In this document: piece by piece, positions 24,130-32,803 of the stretch
How the letters are laid out: every line of letters starts with the position of its first letter
Position numbering within the stretch: the stretch's first letter is position 1
Assembly: GCA_026398815.1 (NCBI GenBank)
Contig: JAPLSA010000030.1
Coordinates: 1-64,000, forward strand
Direction of reading: 5' to 3'
From: Gammaproteobacteria bacterium
GTDB lineage: Bacteria; Pseudomonadota; Gammaproteobacteria; Nevskiales; Nevskiaceae
Length of the DNA stretch: 64,000 nucleotides
Notes under the pieces: model-generated
Told to the model about the DNA's origin: nothing
The model's input: only the letters and a program-made list of their open reading frames with translations
Databases searched by the model: none
Program-made: the position numbers and the translations under genes

Positions 24130-26208
24130 ATGGGAATCCAGACACGCCGCGCAGCGGCGGCGGGCGGACTTGGCCTGCTGGTGCTGGCCGGCCAGCCGGC
24201 CACGGCGGACGACAGCAGTTCCGAGGCTGACACGGCAGCCCCGGTGTTCTCGCTCGGCGTCGTCGAAGTGCGCGGCGCCCGTTCACCGATCGTCACGCCG
24301 GCCGAATCGGTCAGCGCCGAGGCGATCCAGACCTGGCATCGCGATGACTTGTCGGAGGCCATCAGCCTGCTGCCCGGCGTGCACCTGCAGAACGTCGGCC
24401 AGCGCCGCGAGCGGCTGATCGCGGTGCGCGGCTACAGCTCCCGGCAGGTGCCGCTGTTCATCGACGGCGTGCCGGTCTACGTGCCGTACGACGGCAATGT
24501 CGACTTCAGCCGCTTCGGCGTCGACTACGTGTCCGAGATCGTCGTCGGCAAGGGCCTGGCCTCGCTGCTGTACGGCCCGAACGTGCTCGGCGGGGCGATC
24601 AACGTGATCAGCCGCAAGCCGGTGGCGCCGCTGGAAATCAGCGCCGCCAGCCAGTTCGAGCAAGGCGAAGCCGGCGGCACGCTGGCCTCGCGCGCCACCG
24701 CCAGCGTCGGTGGCCGCCATGGAAGCTGGTACGCGCACGCCACCTACTCGTACTTCGAATCCGGCGGCTACGCGCTGCCCGACAGCTTCAAGCCGACCGC
24801 CAACGAGGACGGCGGCCGGCGCGAGAACAGCGGCAGCGGCGACCAGACGATCGCCGCCAAGGTCGGCTACACCTACCGCGATGACGACGAGATCGCACTG
24901 GCCTATTACCGGCAGGACGGCCAGAAGGATTCGCCGCCCTACGCCGGCCGCGCGCCGGGCGTGCAGGCGCGCTTCTGGCGCTGGCCGTACTGGGACAAGC
25001 AGAGCTTCTACCTGTCGACCCGCAACGGCCTGTTCGGCAACCAGGCGACGCTGCGCACGCGCGTCTACTACGACACTTTCCGCAACAGCCTGTCGAGCTA
25101 CGACAACGCCAGCTATTCCAGCTTCACCCGGCCGTTCGCGTTCCAGGGCAGCGCCTACAGCGACTACACCTATGGCGGCAATGCCGACCTCGAATGGCGC
25201 TGGAACCCGGACCACGCCACCCGCGTCGCCATCCACGGCAAGCAGGACGTGCACCGGGAGCGCGACGCCGTCGGCCTGCCGCAGGAACGCTACGAGGACT
25301 TGAGCGGCGCGATCGCCATCGAGCATGGCTGGCGGCTGACCGAGCGGGTGACGATCACGCCCAGCTACGGTTACTCGGTCCAGCGTGGCCTGCGCGCCGA
25401 CAACGTCTCCAACGGCAGCACCACCCGCTTTCCACCCGGCCGCGCCGATGCCCAGAACGCCCAGATGGTGCTGGACATCGCCGCCACCGCCACCGGCCGC
25501 CTGACCGCCGGCTTCAGCCGCAAGACCCGCTTCCCGACGATCAAGGACCGCTATTCGTTCCGCCTCGGCTCGGCGATTCCCAACGCCCAGCTGGCGCCGG
25601 AATCGGCGTGGAACTACGAGTTCGGCTGGCACGAGCGGCGCGGCCGCTGGGAACTGGACGCCATGCTGTTCCAGAGCGATCTCGACAATGCGATCGAGAA
25701 CGTCACCATTCCCGCCGGCCAGTGCAGCGCGCCGAATCCGACCTGCTTCCAGCTGCAGAACGTCGGCGAGCAGCGCAATCGCGGCGCCGAACTGGCGCTC
25801 GGCTGGCAGTGGTTCGACGCCTTGAAGATCGACGCCCAGGCCACCCTGCTCGACCGCGACAACCGCAGCCGGCCGGAACTGCGCCAGCTCGACACGCCGG
25901 AGCAGAAATACCGGCTGGGCCTGCGCTGGACGCCGCTGGCCGGCGTCACCGGCAAGTTCGAGGCGCAGTACGAGACGCGGCGCTGGTCGACCACCGACGG
26001 CGCCCGCTACGCCAACGGCTACACGCTGCTGAACAGCTTCGTGCGCTACGCGCCGGGCCTGGTGCCCGGCCTCGGCATCGAAGCCGGCGTGCGCAACCTG
26101 GCCGACCAGAAGTACGCCTATCAGGAAGGCTTCTTCGAGCCGGGCCGCACCTGGCTGCTGCAGCTCGACTGGCGCCTGGCCAGCCGCAGTGCCGGGAGCC
26201 GGCAATGA
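24130..26208 (+). CDS. TonB-dependent outer membrane receptor
   Basis: A protein of 692 residues. A signal peptide (GGLGLLVLAGQPATA) is followed by a plug domain (SLGVVEVRGARSP, DLSEAISLLPGVHLQNVGQRRERLIAVRGYSSRQVPLFIDGVPVYVPYDG, GVDYVSEIVVGKGLASLLYGPNVLGGAINVISRKP) and a 22-strand barrel ending LLQLDWRL. These receptors import scarce ligands such as metal chelates, vitamins or oxoanions with TonB energy. The ligand is not identifiable from sequence. The preceding modE and ModE-like site suggest a molybdenum- or tungsten-related ligand; this is inference. The stop overlaps the next ATG (ATGA). Confidence 0.92.
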   Translation: MGIQTRRAAAAGGLGLLVLAGQPATADDSSSEADTAAPVFSLGVVEVRGARSPIVTPAESVSAEAIQTWHRDDLSEAISLLPGVHLQNVGQRRERLIAVRGYSSRQVPLFIDGVPVYVPYDGNVDFSRFGVDYVSEIVVGKGLASLLYGPNVLGGAINVISRKPVAPLEISAASQFEQGEAGGTLASRATASVGGRHGSWYAHATYSYFESGGYALPDSFKPTANEDGGRRENSGSGDQTIAAKVGYTYRDDDEIALAYYRQDGQKDSPPYAGRAPGVQARFWRWPYWDKQSFYLSTRNGLFGNQATLRTRVYYDTFRNSLSSYDNASYSSFTRPFAFQGSAYSDYTYGGNADLEWRWNPDHATRVAIHGKQDVHRERDAVGLPQERYEDLSGAIAIEHGWRLTERVTITPSYGYSVQRGLRADNVSNGSTTRFPPGRADAQNAQMVLDIAATATGRLTAGFSRKTRFPTIKDRYSFRLGSAIPNAQLAPESAWNYEFGWHERRGRWELDAMLFQSDLDNAIENVTIPAGQCSAPNPTCFQLQNVGEQRNRGAELALGWQWFDALKIDAQATLLDRDNRSRPELRQLDTPEQKYRLGLRWTPLAGVTGKFEAQYETRRWSTTDGARYANGYTLLNSFVRYAPGLVPGLGIEAGVRNLADQKYAYQEGFFEPGRTWLLQLDWRLASRSAGSRQ

Positions 26209-26738
26209 ACGCGCGCCGGATCGCGGGCAGCGCGGTGCTGCTGACGGCGCTGCTGGCCGCGCGGCCGGTGCTGGCGCAGGGCGAGGACAGCGGCTGCACG
26301 GCGTTCCGCTGGAACGTCGCCGCCGAACGGGCGCTGTTCGCGAGCGCCGGGACGGCGCTGACGGCCGGCGGCGATGCGGCATCGGCCGCAACGCTGCCGC
26401 TGGCGCAGCTCGTCAGGGTCAGCCTGCCGGCGCAGGACACGGTCGACTACCGGCTGCCGCCAGCCAAGCTGAAGCTGGCCGATGGCGCGCACGGCGGCCT
26501 GCTGCGCTTCACGGTGCCGAAGGACGGCGAGTACCGCATCGCCCTGTCGTCGGCGCACTGGGTCGATGTCGTCGACGACGCGACGCTGCTGCCGTCGCTC
26601 GACTTCCACGGTGCCAGCGGCTGCACCGCGCCGCGCAAGCTGGTGCGCTACCGGCTGCCGGTCGGGCGGCCGCTGCTGCTGCAGCTGAGCGGCGCGGTCG
26701 ACGCCACCGTCGGCATCACGGTGACGCCGGAGCCGTGA
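26205..26738 (+). CDS. small secreted protein of a TonB-receptor operon
   Basis: A protein of 177 residues with a signal peptide (GSAVLLTALLAARPVLAQG). The mature part has one beta-sandwich-like domain: LARVSLPAQDTVDYRLPP-type strand (RVSLPAQDTVDYRLPPAK), GGLLRFTVPKDGEYRIALSSAHWVDVV, and a C-terminal PLLLQLSGAVDATVGITVTP. Two cysteines (GCTAF near the N-terminus, SGCTAP) could bond. I recall similar small periplasmic proteins beside TonB receptors in other proteobacteria, sometimes under misleading enzyme names; no enzyme motif is visible. Overlapping stop/start codons with both neighbours make co-translation likely. Confidence 0.75.
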   Translation: MNARRIAGSAVLLTALLAARPVLAQGEDSGCTAFRWNVAAERALFASAGTALTAGGDAASAATLPLAQLVRVSLPAQDTVDYRLPPAKLKLADGAHGGLLRFTVPKDGEYRIALSSAHWVDVVDDATLLPSLDFHGASGCTAPRKLVRYRLPVGRPLLLQLSGAVDATVGITVTPEP

Positions 26739-27955
26739 ACCGGCGCGCCGCCTGGCCGCTGCTGCTGGCGGCGCTGCCGGGCCTCGCCGTCGCCACGGTC
26801 ACGCCACGGGTCGCCTTCACCGGCAGTGGCGATCCGCAGGCGCTGCTGCAGCCGCTGGACGCCGACGGCCGTCGCCGCCAGCAGCGCGGGCTGGCGCTGT
26901 TCAATACCGACCACGTCGTGGCCGGCACCGCCGGCGCGGCGGCGATCGATGGCCTTGGCCCGGTCTACAACGCGGCCAGCTGCGACGCCTGCCACAACAG
27001 CGGCCACCGGGCGCGCGGCCCGATCGCCGACGGGCCGCTGCCGCTGGCGCTGGTGATCCAGCTCGGCGTGCCGGCCGGCAGCACGCCGCCGTTCGGCGCG
27101 GTGCTGAACGCCCAGGCGCTGCCGGGCGTGCCGCTGGAAGGTCGCGCGAGCCTGCGGTTCCAGCTGCGCAGCGGCCGCTATCCGGACGGCCAGCCGTGGC
27201 AGCTGCGACAGCCGCGCTACCGGCTCGCTGCCGAGACCGCGCGCCGGCTGCCGAAACGCACGGTGATCCGCCCGCGCATCGCCCCGCCGGTGTTCGGCAT
27301 GGCGCTGCTCGAAGCGGTGCCGCTGACCGCACCCGGCCGCTTCGGCTGGCAAGCGGCGGTGCCGACACTGGCCGAGCAGACCGCGATCGCCTACGCCCAC
27401 GAGATGGGCATCACCAGCCGACTGCGCCCGGCGGACGACTGCGGCGCCGCCGAGCGCCGCTGCCGGGACGCGCCGAACGGCGGCGAGCCGGAGCTGGCGG
27501 ATGCCGATTTCGACGCCGTGCTGGCTTTCCAGCGCGCCTTGCCGGTGCCGGCCGAAGCGCCGCTGGCCGGCGACGCCGAAGCGGCCGGCCGCGCGCTGTT
27601 CATCGCCACCGGCTGCAGCGGCTGCCATCGCGAGCAGCTGGCCGTCACCGGCATCGATGGGCTCGACACCATCACCGCCTGGACCGACCTGCGCAGCCAC
27701 GACCTCGGGCCGGCGCTGGCCGACCGCGATCTGGCCGGCCGCCGGCAGCCGACCCGCTTCCGCACCGCGCCGCTGTGGGGGCTGGCGGCCGCCAGGGCCA
27801 AGGCGCCGCTGTTGCTGCTGCACGACGGCCGTGCGGCCAGCGTCGAGGAAGCCATCCTCTGGCATGACGGCGAAGCCCGGCCGGCGCGGCAGGCCTTCGA
27901 GCGGCAAACCGCCGCCGCACGGACGCTGCTGATGGCCTGGGTCGAAGGCCGCTGA
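26735..27955 (+). CDS. di-heme oxidoreductase (DHOR-type c cytochrome)
   Basis: A protein of 406 residues. It starts with GTG at 26735, overlapping the previous stop as GTGA. A signal peptide (WPLLLAALPGLAVA) precedes DGLGPVYNAASCDACHNSGHRARGP, the usual DHOR N-terminal segment with heme motif CDACH, and a second heme site CSGCH in ATGCSGCHREQL. FGMALLEAVP and RFRTAPLWGL are also family marks. Such proteins were called thiol oxidoreductases but are periplasmic di-heme cytochromes, some linked to iron uptake. Here it ends an operon headed by a TonB receptor, so a redox step on the imported ligand is possible. Confidence 0.87.
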   Translation: MNRRAAWPLLLAALPGLAVATVTPRVAFTGSGDPQALLQPLDADGRRRQQRGLALFNTDHVVAGTAGAAAIDGLGPVYNAASCDACHNSGHRARGPIADGPLPLALVIQLGVPAGSTPPFGAVLNAQALPGVPLEGRASLRFQLRSGRYPDGQPWQLRQPRYRLAAETARRLPKRTVIRPRIAPPVFGMALLEAVPLTAPGRFGWQAAVPTLAEQTAIAYAHEMGITSRLRPADDCGAAERRCRDAPNGGEPELADADFDAVLAFQRALPVPAEAPLAGDAEAAGRALFIATGCSGCHREQLAVTGIDGLDTITAWTDLRSHDLGPALADRDLAGRRQPTRFRTAPLWGLAAARAKAPLLLLHDGRAASVEEAILWHDGEARPARQAFERQTAAARTLLMAWVEGR

Positions 27956-28318
27956 ACCGGCCGAACGGCGGTGATTCCGGAAAAGCAGGATGAGACCGGT
28001 CTTGCTTCTTGAATCCTGAATTCGCCTTCCATTTCTTATATTTTCTGGATTCCGCATCGGTTCGCATCCCGCTCTGACGATAGATGCAAACCAGGGATGG
28101 ATCAGCGAAGGAAATGGAATATAAAATCTTTTATCCATACTGTTCAATATCTTGAGTCGATTCGACACCGACCAGGCCGCCGCGGCTTCCGCTCACCGAT
28201 ACCGGCAGAAACCGGAGCGGACACCGGTCGAATCGACATCGACAATATTCATATTTCCACAAGGTAGAAGCGGCTTCGACGCTGGAAAGTATGGTCCGAA
28301 CCGGACTTTCCGGAGTAC
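27956..28318. other. AT-rich intergenic region with probable promoter
   Basis: About 360 bases with no gene. The stretch 28028-28150 is much more AT-rich than its surroundings, with TCTTATATTTTC near 28035 and GGAATATAAAATCTTTTATCC near 28118-28138, an imperfect palindrome that could be an operator with a -10-like TATAAA. A ribosome-site-like CGGAG lies just before the next gene. Confidence 0.35.
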
Positions 28319-29629
28319 TTGCCCGTGTTGTCATCCCTGTTGTCACGATGGTCGGCTGCAACCGTCGTCCTGCTGGCCCTGCTCGGGCTGTCGCCTGTTC
28401 CCGCCACCGCCACCGCCGCTGACGAGGCGCCTGCACAGCGTCTCGACGACAACTGCGGCTGGACCGAGCCGAACGGCAATACCGCCTACCCGGAAACCCA
28501 TGCCCGCTACTTCCGGCTGGCGCTGCCGCGCAACAACCGCACCCGTGGCCTGCGGCTGCGGATCGACGGCGCCTACCTGGCGTCGCGCTATTTTTCCTAC
28601 CAGCTGTACGGCGGCACCTTCGACGCCATCGACGCACTGGCCGACTACCAGATCCAGCCGAATCCCGGCAGCCAGTCGCCGCTGGCCGGCATCACCCGGA
28701 TCGATCCGGCCGTCAGTCCGGGTGGGCAGTACACGGTCTACGTGGTGTTCGCCGACAAGCCGGCGAAGCCGGCCCCGAACACGCTGTACGCCGGCGATCT
28801 CCGGCTGCCGTTCGGCCGCAACTACCTGTTCCTGCGCGCCTACCTGTCCACCGGCCTGGTGCCGCTGCCGCGCATCCGCTACCAGCAGGACGATGGCAGC
28901 CCGGCGCCAGACGGCCTGTTCGAGCGCAGTGCCTGCAACGACGGCGCGCCGCCGGCCTCGCTGAACGACGGCGGCCCGGACGGCAACAAGGGCACCGAAG
29001 CCCCGGCTGCCGGCGCGAAAGCCGCACCGGCCGGCGCCGGCCTGCTGGCCGGGTCGACCGGCCGCGACATCCGCTTCGAGGTCTACCAGCCGCGCCGGGC
29101 GCTGGGCGGCGGCGTGGTCTACAACCAGAACGCCGGCTTCATGTCGGCCAAGATCGAGCGCCGCGACGAGCTGGTACTGGTCCGCTTCCGTGCGCCGAGC
29201 GTGCCGGGCCGACACGGCGCCGTGGTGCCGGATGTCCGTTACTGGTCGCTGTGCCAGAACCGCCACCTGCTGCAGACGGTGATCGCCTGCGTCGCCGACC
29301 AGGATGCCGCCATCGATGCCAGCGGCTACTTCCATGCCGTGGTCGGCGACCTCGCCGGCCGGCCGCTCGGCGCCGATGCCCAGCACGGCTTTTCCTACCT
29401 GCCCAGCGCCGGGCTGCTCGACAACGGCCTGCTGATCGTCCGCCAGCTGCTGGCCGACCCGGACTTCCCGGGCGCGATCAACGCGGTGCCGCCCGATGCC
29501 GACCCGCAGACCGTGCTCGGCGACTACAACCCGCAGGCCACCAGCTGCCCGCGCGCGCTGTTCAGCGCCCGCATTCGCGCCGGCGACCGCGCCGCACAGA
29601 TCTTCGCCGCCTGCCGCGCGGCGCGCTGA
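28319..29629 (+). CDS. secreted protein of unknown function
   Basis: A protein of 436 residues from a TTG at 28319; a GTG two codons later has better spacing to CGGAG and is about equally likely. A signal peptide (ATVVLLALLGLSPVPATATA) is clear. The mature protein has cysteines in DDNCGWTEPNGNTAYPE, RSACNDG, YWSLCQNRH, VIACVAD, ATSCPRA and FAACRA, consistent with several disulfides, plus beta-rich segments (HARYFRLALPRNNRTRGLRLRIDG). I recognise no family. It lies 132 bases before a beta-helix/cytochrome fusion gene on the same strand and may share its export or redox function. Confidence 0.7.
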   Translation: MPVLSSLLSRWSAATVVLLALLGLSPVPATATAADEAPAQRLDDNCGWTEPNGNTAYPETHARYFRLALPRNNRTRGLRLRIDGAYLASRYFSYQLYGGTFDAIDALADYQIQPNPGSQSPLAGITRIDPAVSPGGQYTVYVVFADKPAKPAPNTLYAGDLRLPFGRNYLFLRAYLSTGLVPLPRIRYQQDDGSPAPDGLFERSACNDGAPPASLNDGGPDGNKGTEAPAAGAKAAPAGAGLLAGSTGRDIRFEVYQPRRALGGGVVYNQNAGFMSAKIERRDELVLVRFRAPSVPGRHGAVVPDVRYWSLCQNRHLLQTVIACVADQDAAIDASGYFHAVVGDLAGRPLGADAQHGFSYLPSAGLLDNGLLIVRQLLADPDFPGAINAVPPDADPQTVLGDYNPQATSCPRALFSARIRAGDRAAQIFAACRAAR

Positions 29630-29665
29630 CGCGCCGCAGGACCTCCCTGCGTCAACCCTGCGGGT

Positions 29666-29719
29666 CGTATTTACCATTGGGCGGTGGATCGCCGCGCGCG
29701 ACGATCCACGCCGAATACG
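29666..29719. repeat. imperfect inverted repeat before the fusion gene
   Basis: CGTATT...GGCGGTGGATCG on the left and its partner CGACGATCCACGCCGAATACG on the right pair around a GC-rich loop, giving an interrupted hairpin in the 132-base gap. It may be an mRNA structure or weak terminator; no T run follows. Confidence 0.35.
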
Positions 29720-29761
29720 ACAAGCGCCATCGCAACCAGATGGCCACCAGGGGAGAACCGC

Positions 29762-32635
29762 ATGATCCGCAGAACCAACGGCCGGCGCCGCGCCGGCCTT
29801 GTTGCCGTGCTCGCTGCTTCGGCAGCCTTCCTGACGGCCTGCGGGGAATCCGCCGGCGCGCTGCCGACGGCCGAGCCGGCCAGTCTCGCCGCACCGGCCG
29901 TGGCCGCCGCCGTGGCCAAGGCGGTACCGGCGGCAACGGCGGCAACGCCGGCATCGGTGGCCCGCACCTACACGATCTGCCCCGGCGCCAATGCCACGCG
30001 CGAAGCGCTGACCGCCTTCTTCGACGCCCGCGAAGGCGACACGATCGCCTTCTGCGCCGGCCGCTTCAGCCTGTCGACCGGGCTGATCATGAACAACAAG
30101 CGCGGCATCACCATCAAGGGCGCCGGCCGTGACCGGACCATCCTGAGCTTCAAGAATTCCGATGCCGCCGAAGGGCTCAACGTCAGCCATGCTGACGGCA
30201 TCGTCATGCAGGGCTTCACGGTGGAAGACACGCCGGGCAACTCGATCCGCGTGTTCCGCAGCCGCTACGTGACGTTCCGCGACGTGCGCGCCCAGTGGTC
30301 GGACTACAAGACCTGCTCGACCCGCCTCGACGCGCCGAACTCCTGCACCCGGCACGGCGCCTACGGGCTCTATCCGGTGCTCTGCCAGCACGTGCTGATC
30401 GAGGATTCCGAAGCCTTCGGCGCCAGCGATGCCGGCATCTACGTCGGCCAGACCTCGGATGTCATCGTTCGCCGCACACGCGCCGAGTACAACGTCGCCG
30501 GCTTCGAGTTCGAGAACACCTACCGCGCCGAATTCGTCGACAACGTCGCCACCAACAACACCGGCGGCTTCCTGATCTTCGACCTGCCGGGCCTGGCCCA
30601 GTACGGCGAGAAGAATCTCGTCCACCGCAACCGCGCCTACAACAACAATTTCCCCAACTTCGCCCCGGCCGGGAACATCGTCGGCAGCGTGCCGAAAGGC
30701 ACCGGCATGCTGGTGCTGGCGTCGGATCAGCTGGAGATCCGCGACAACGAGATCAGCGATCACGACACGATGGGCATCGGCATCGTCAACTACGGGCTGA
30801 TCGATCCCAACGAAGCCGACCTGCGCTACGACTTCTACCCGGAAGGCATCGAGATCCACGGCAACCGCTTCCGCGACAACGGCGGCACCCTGCAGCTGCC
30901 GAGCCCGCAGCGCGGCGAGGCCTCGCTGCTGCCGCTGCTGCTGAAGCTGAAGAACTACGGCCGCTCCGCGCACATCGTCTGGGACGGCAGCGTCGATGCG
31001 CCGAACGGCTGCAACGAGTATCCGAAGGATGCCGCCGGCGTGCCGCTGAACCAGCCGAACCCGAACGAGACCGGCCGCAGCGAAGCCCGCAGCGATGAGC
31101 GCGGCCGGCCGAACTACGGCCCGAACGATCCCGGCCCGAACTGTGGCGGCGCGCGCTACAACGCCTGGAAGTTCAGCAGCGCCGGCCAGCTGAAGCTGCC
31201 CGAGAACGGCCTGTGCATCGCCGAGGACAACCAGTTCACCAGCACCCGGCTGCTGACCGCGTTCGCCACGCCGTTCGTCAATGCCCGGCTGAGCACCAGC
31301 GAACCGGGCCAGCTGGCGCTGGACCTGCTGAAACCGGTGTCGACCGACCTCCGTCCGCACCGCTGCCAGCTGCCGGCACGGCCGGCGCCGAGGCTGCAGC
31401 TGCCATTTGTGCCGGACCCGGCCAATGGCGACCGCCGGCCGTCCGACGCCGAAGTGCAGGCCGCCTGCAGCGGCGGCCGTCCGGGGCAGGTCAACCGCGC
31501 GGCGCTGGCCTACAACTGCCCGCGGCTCGACCAGTACGGCCTGTTCACCAACCCGGCCGACCCGCGCACGCGGCCGGTGCAGGGCGTGGAGTACGACCTC
31601 AACACAGCGCTGTTCAGCGACTATTCGACCAAGTACCGCTTCCTGTTCCTGCCCGAGGGCCAGCCGGCGAGCTATCGCGATCGGGCCAGCCACGGCGTGG
31701 TGGCGACCTTCGATTTCCCGGTCGGCACGGTGATCGCGAAGAGCTTTTCGTTCAAGGCCGGCAATGCCGAGAACGTCGTGGAAACCCGGCTGCTGATCCG
31801 CCGCCAGACCGCCACCGGCCCGACCTGGGTCGGCCTGCCGTACATCTGGCGCACGCTCGGCGACGGCAGCCGGGTCGCCGAGCTGCATGTCGAGGGCGGC
31901 ACGGCCAGCGTCCGCTACGACTACGTCGATCCCGATCCGGAAGTGGTCGGCAGCAACGGCAAGCGCCTGCGCTACACCGGCGCGGTGCCGCGCTACACGA
32001 TCCCGGCAGCGCTGAGCTGCGTCACCTGCCACGGCAACGATGACCGCGAAGCCGGCGCGGCGCCGATCGGCCCGAAGGCGCGCAATCTCAACAAGGCGCA
32101 TCGCTACCCGGACGGCACGGTCCAGAACCAGCTGCAGTACCTGAGCCAGCGCGGCCTGCTGAGCGGCCTGCCGGCCGACCTGTCGGCGATCGAGAAACTG
32201 CCGCGCTTCAACGTGCCGGGCGATGCCGGCGACCTGCCCGGTTCCGATCAGGACCTGCATCACCGCGTCCGCGCCTACCTGGAAGTGAACTGCGTGCACT
32301 GCCACAGCGGCGGCGGCTCGGCCGCCAACTCCGGCCTGTTCCTCGATTCGTTCCGGCCGGTCGACGTGCGCTACGGCATCTGCAAGCGGCCGATCGCCGC
32401 CGGCCGGGGCTCCGGGGAAGGCCGCCGCTACGACATCGTGCCGCGCGATGCCGGGACCTCGATCCTGCCGTTCCGCGTGGGCTCCAGCGAAGCCGGCGTG
32501 CGGATGCCGCCGGTCGCGCGCAGCGTCACCCACGGCGAAGCGGCAGCGCTGATCACCCGCTGGATCGACGACGTGCTGCCGACCGCCGACACCGAGGACA
32601 ACAGCTGCTCGGGGCTCGGGCTGCTGCGCCGCTGA
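29762..32635 (+). CDS. fused beta-helix / di-heme c-type cytochrome lipoprotein
   Basis: A protein of 957 residues. The lipobox is LTAC (Cys27), followed by an Ala-rich linker. Residues about 70-480 are a right-handed parallel beta-helix: repeats such as GLIMNNKRGITIKGAGRDRT, DGIVMQGFTVEDTPGNSIRVF, HVLIEDSEAFGASDAGIYVG, DVIVRRTRAEYNVAGFEFE and QLEIRDNEISDHDTMGIGIV. Residues about 590-950 match the SO2930/HNE_0200 type of di-heme cytochrome (YDLNTALFSDYSTKYRFLFLP), with heme motifs CVTCH at 753 and CVHCH at 844. From memory, these are normally two adjacent genes. The ribosome site AGGGGAGA fits the ATG at 29762. Role unknown; a surface redox enzyme acting on a polymer is one idea. Confidence 0.85.
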   Translation: MIRRTNGRRRAGLVAVLAASAAFLTACGESAGALPTAEPASLAAPAVAAAVAKAVPAATAATPASVARTYTICPGANATREALTAFFDAREGDTIAFCAGRFSLSTGLIMNNKRGITIKGAGRDRTILSFKNSDAAEGLNVSHADGIVMQGFTVEDTPGNSIRVFRSRYVTFRDVRAQWSDYKTCSTRLDAPNSCTRHGAYGLYPVLCQHVLIEDSEAFGASDAGIYVGQTSDVIVRRTRAEYNVAGFEFENTYRAEFVDNVATNNTGGFLIFDLPGLAQYGEKNLVHRNRAYNNNFPNFAPAGNIVGSVPKGTGMLVLASDQLEIRDNEISDHDTMGIGIVNYGLIDPNEADLRYDFYPEGIEIHGNRFRDNGGTLQLPSPQRGEASLLPLLLKLKNYGRSAHIVWDGSVDAPNGCNEYPKDAAGVPLNQPNPNETGRSEARSDERGRPNYGPNDPGPNCGGARYNAWKFSSAGQLKLPENGLCIAEDNQFTSTRLLTAFATPFVNARLSTSEPGQLALDLLKPVSTDLRPHRCQLPARPAPRLQLPFVPDPANGDRRPSDAEVQAACSGGRPGQVNRAALAYNCPRLDQYGLFTNPADPRTRPVQGVEYDLNTALFSDYSTKYRFLFLPEGQPASYRDRASHGVVATFDFPVGTVIAKSFSFKAGNAENVVETRLLIRRQTATGPTWVGLPYIWRTLGDGSRVAELHVEGGTASVRYDYVDPDPEVVGSNGKRLRYTGAVPRYTIPAALSCVTCHGNDDREAGAAPIGPKARNLNKAHRYPDGTVQNQLQYLSQRGLLSGLPADLSAIEKLPRFNVPGDAGDLPGSDQDLHHRVRAYLEVNCVHCHSGGGSAANSGLFLDSFRPVDVRYGICKRPIAAGRGSGEGRRYDIVPRDAGTSILPFRVGSSEAGVRMPPVARSVTHGEAAALITRWIDDVLPTADTEDNSCSGLGLLRR

Positions 32636-32683
32636 GCGGCACTACAGGCGTATCGGCGAAGGCTGCGGCGGGAACCGCACGCC

Positions 32684-32718
32684 GCCCTCGAAGCCCGGGC
32701 ATTCCGGGCTTCGAGGGC
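32684..32718. terminator. strong 15-bp hairpin after the fusion gene
   Basis: GCCCTCGAAGCCCGG (32684-32698) pairs perfectly with 32704-32718 around a 5-base loop, 49 bases after the fusion stop and 86 before the HerA-like ATG. No T run follows, so it is a possible intrinsic terminator of the U-less kind or a transcript-end stabiliser. Confidence 0.45.
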
Positions 32719-32803
32719 ACAGCCGCCGGGTCGAGGCCGGCGGGGTTGTCAGCGCCGCGCGGGCCGCTGAAGCTAGCGGTCCCTTCCCGCCGAATCCCGC
32801 CTC

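Noticed and set aside
28343-32533. Very long open frame (about 1396 codons) on the minus strand over the fusion gene
   Set aside because: It mirrors the plus-strand coding frame, is rich in Arg/Ala/Gly/Gln, has no domain, and is the usual shadow frame of high-GC codon bias.
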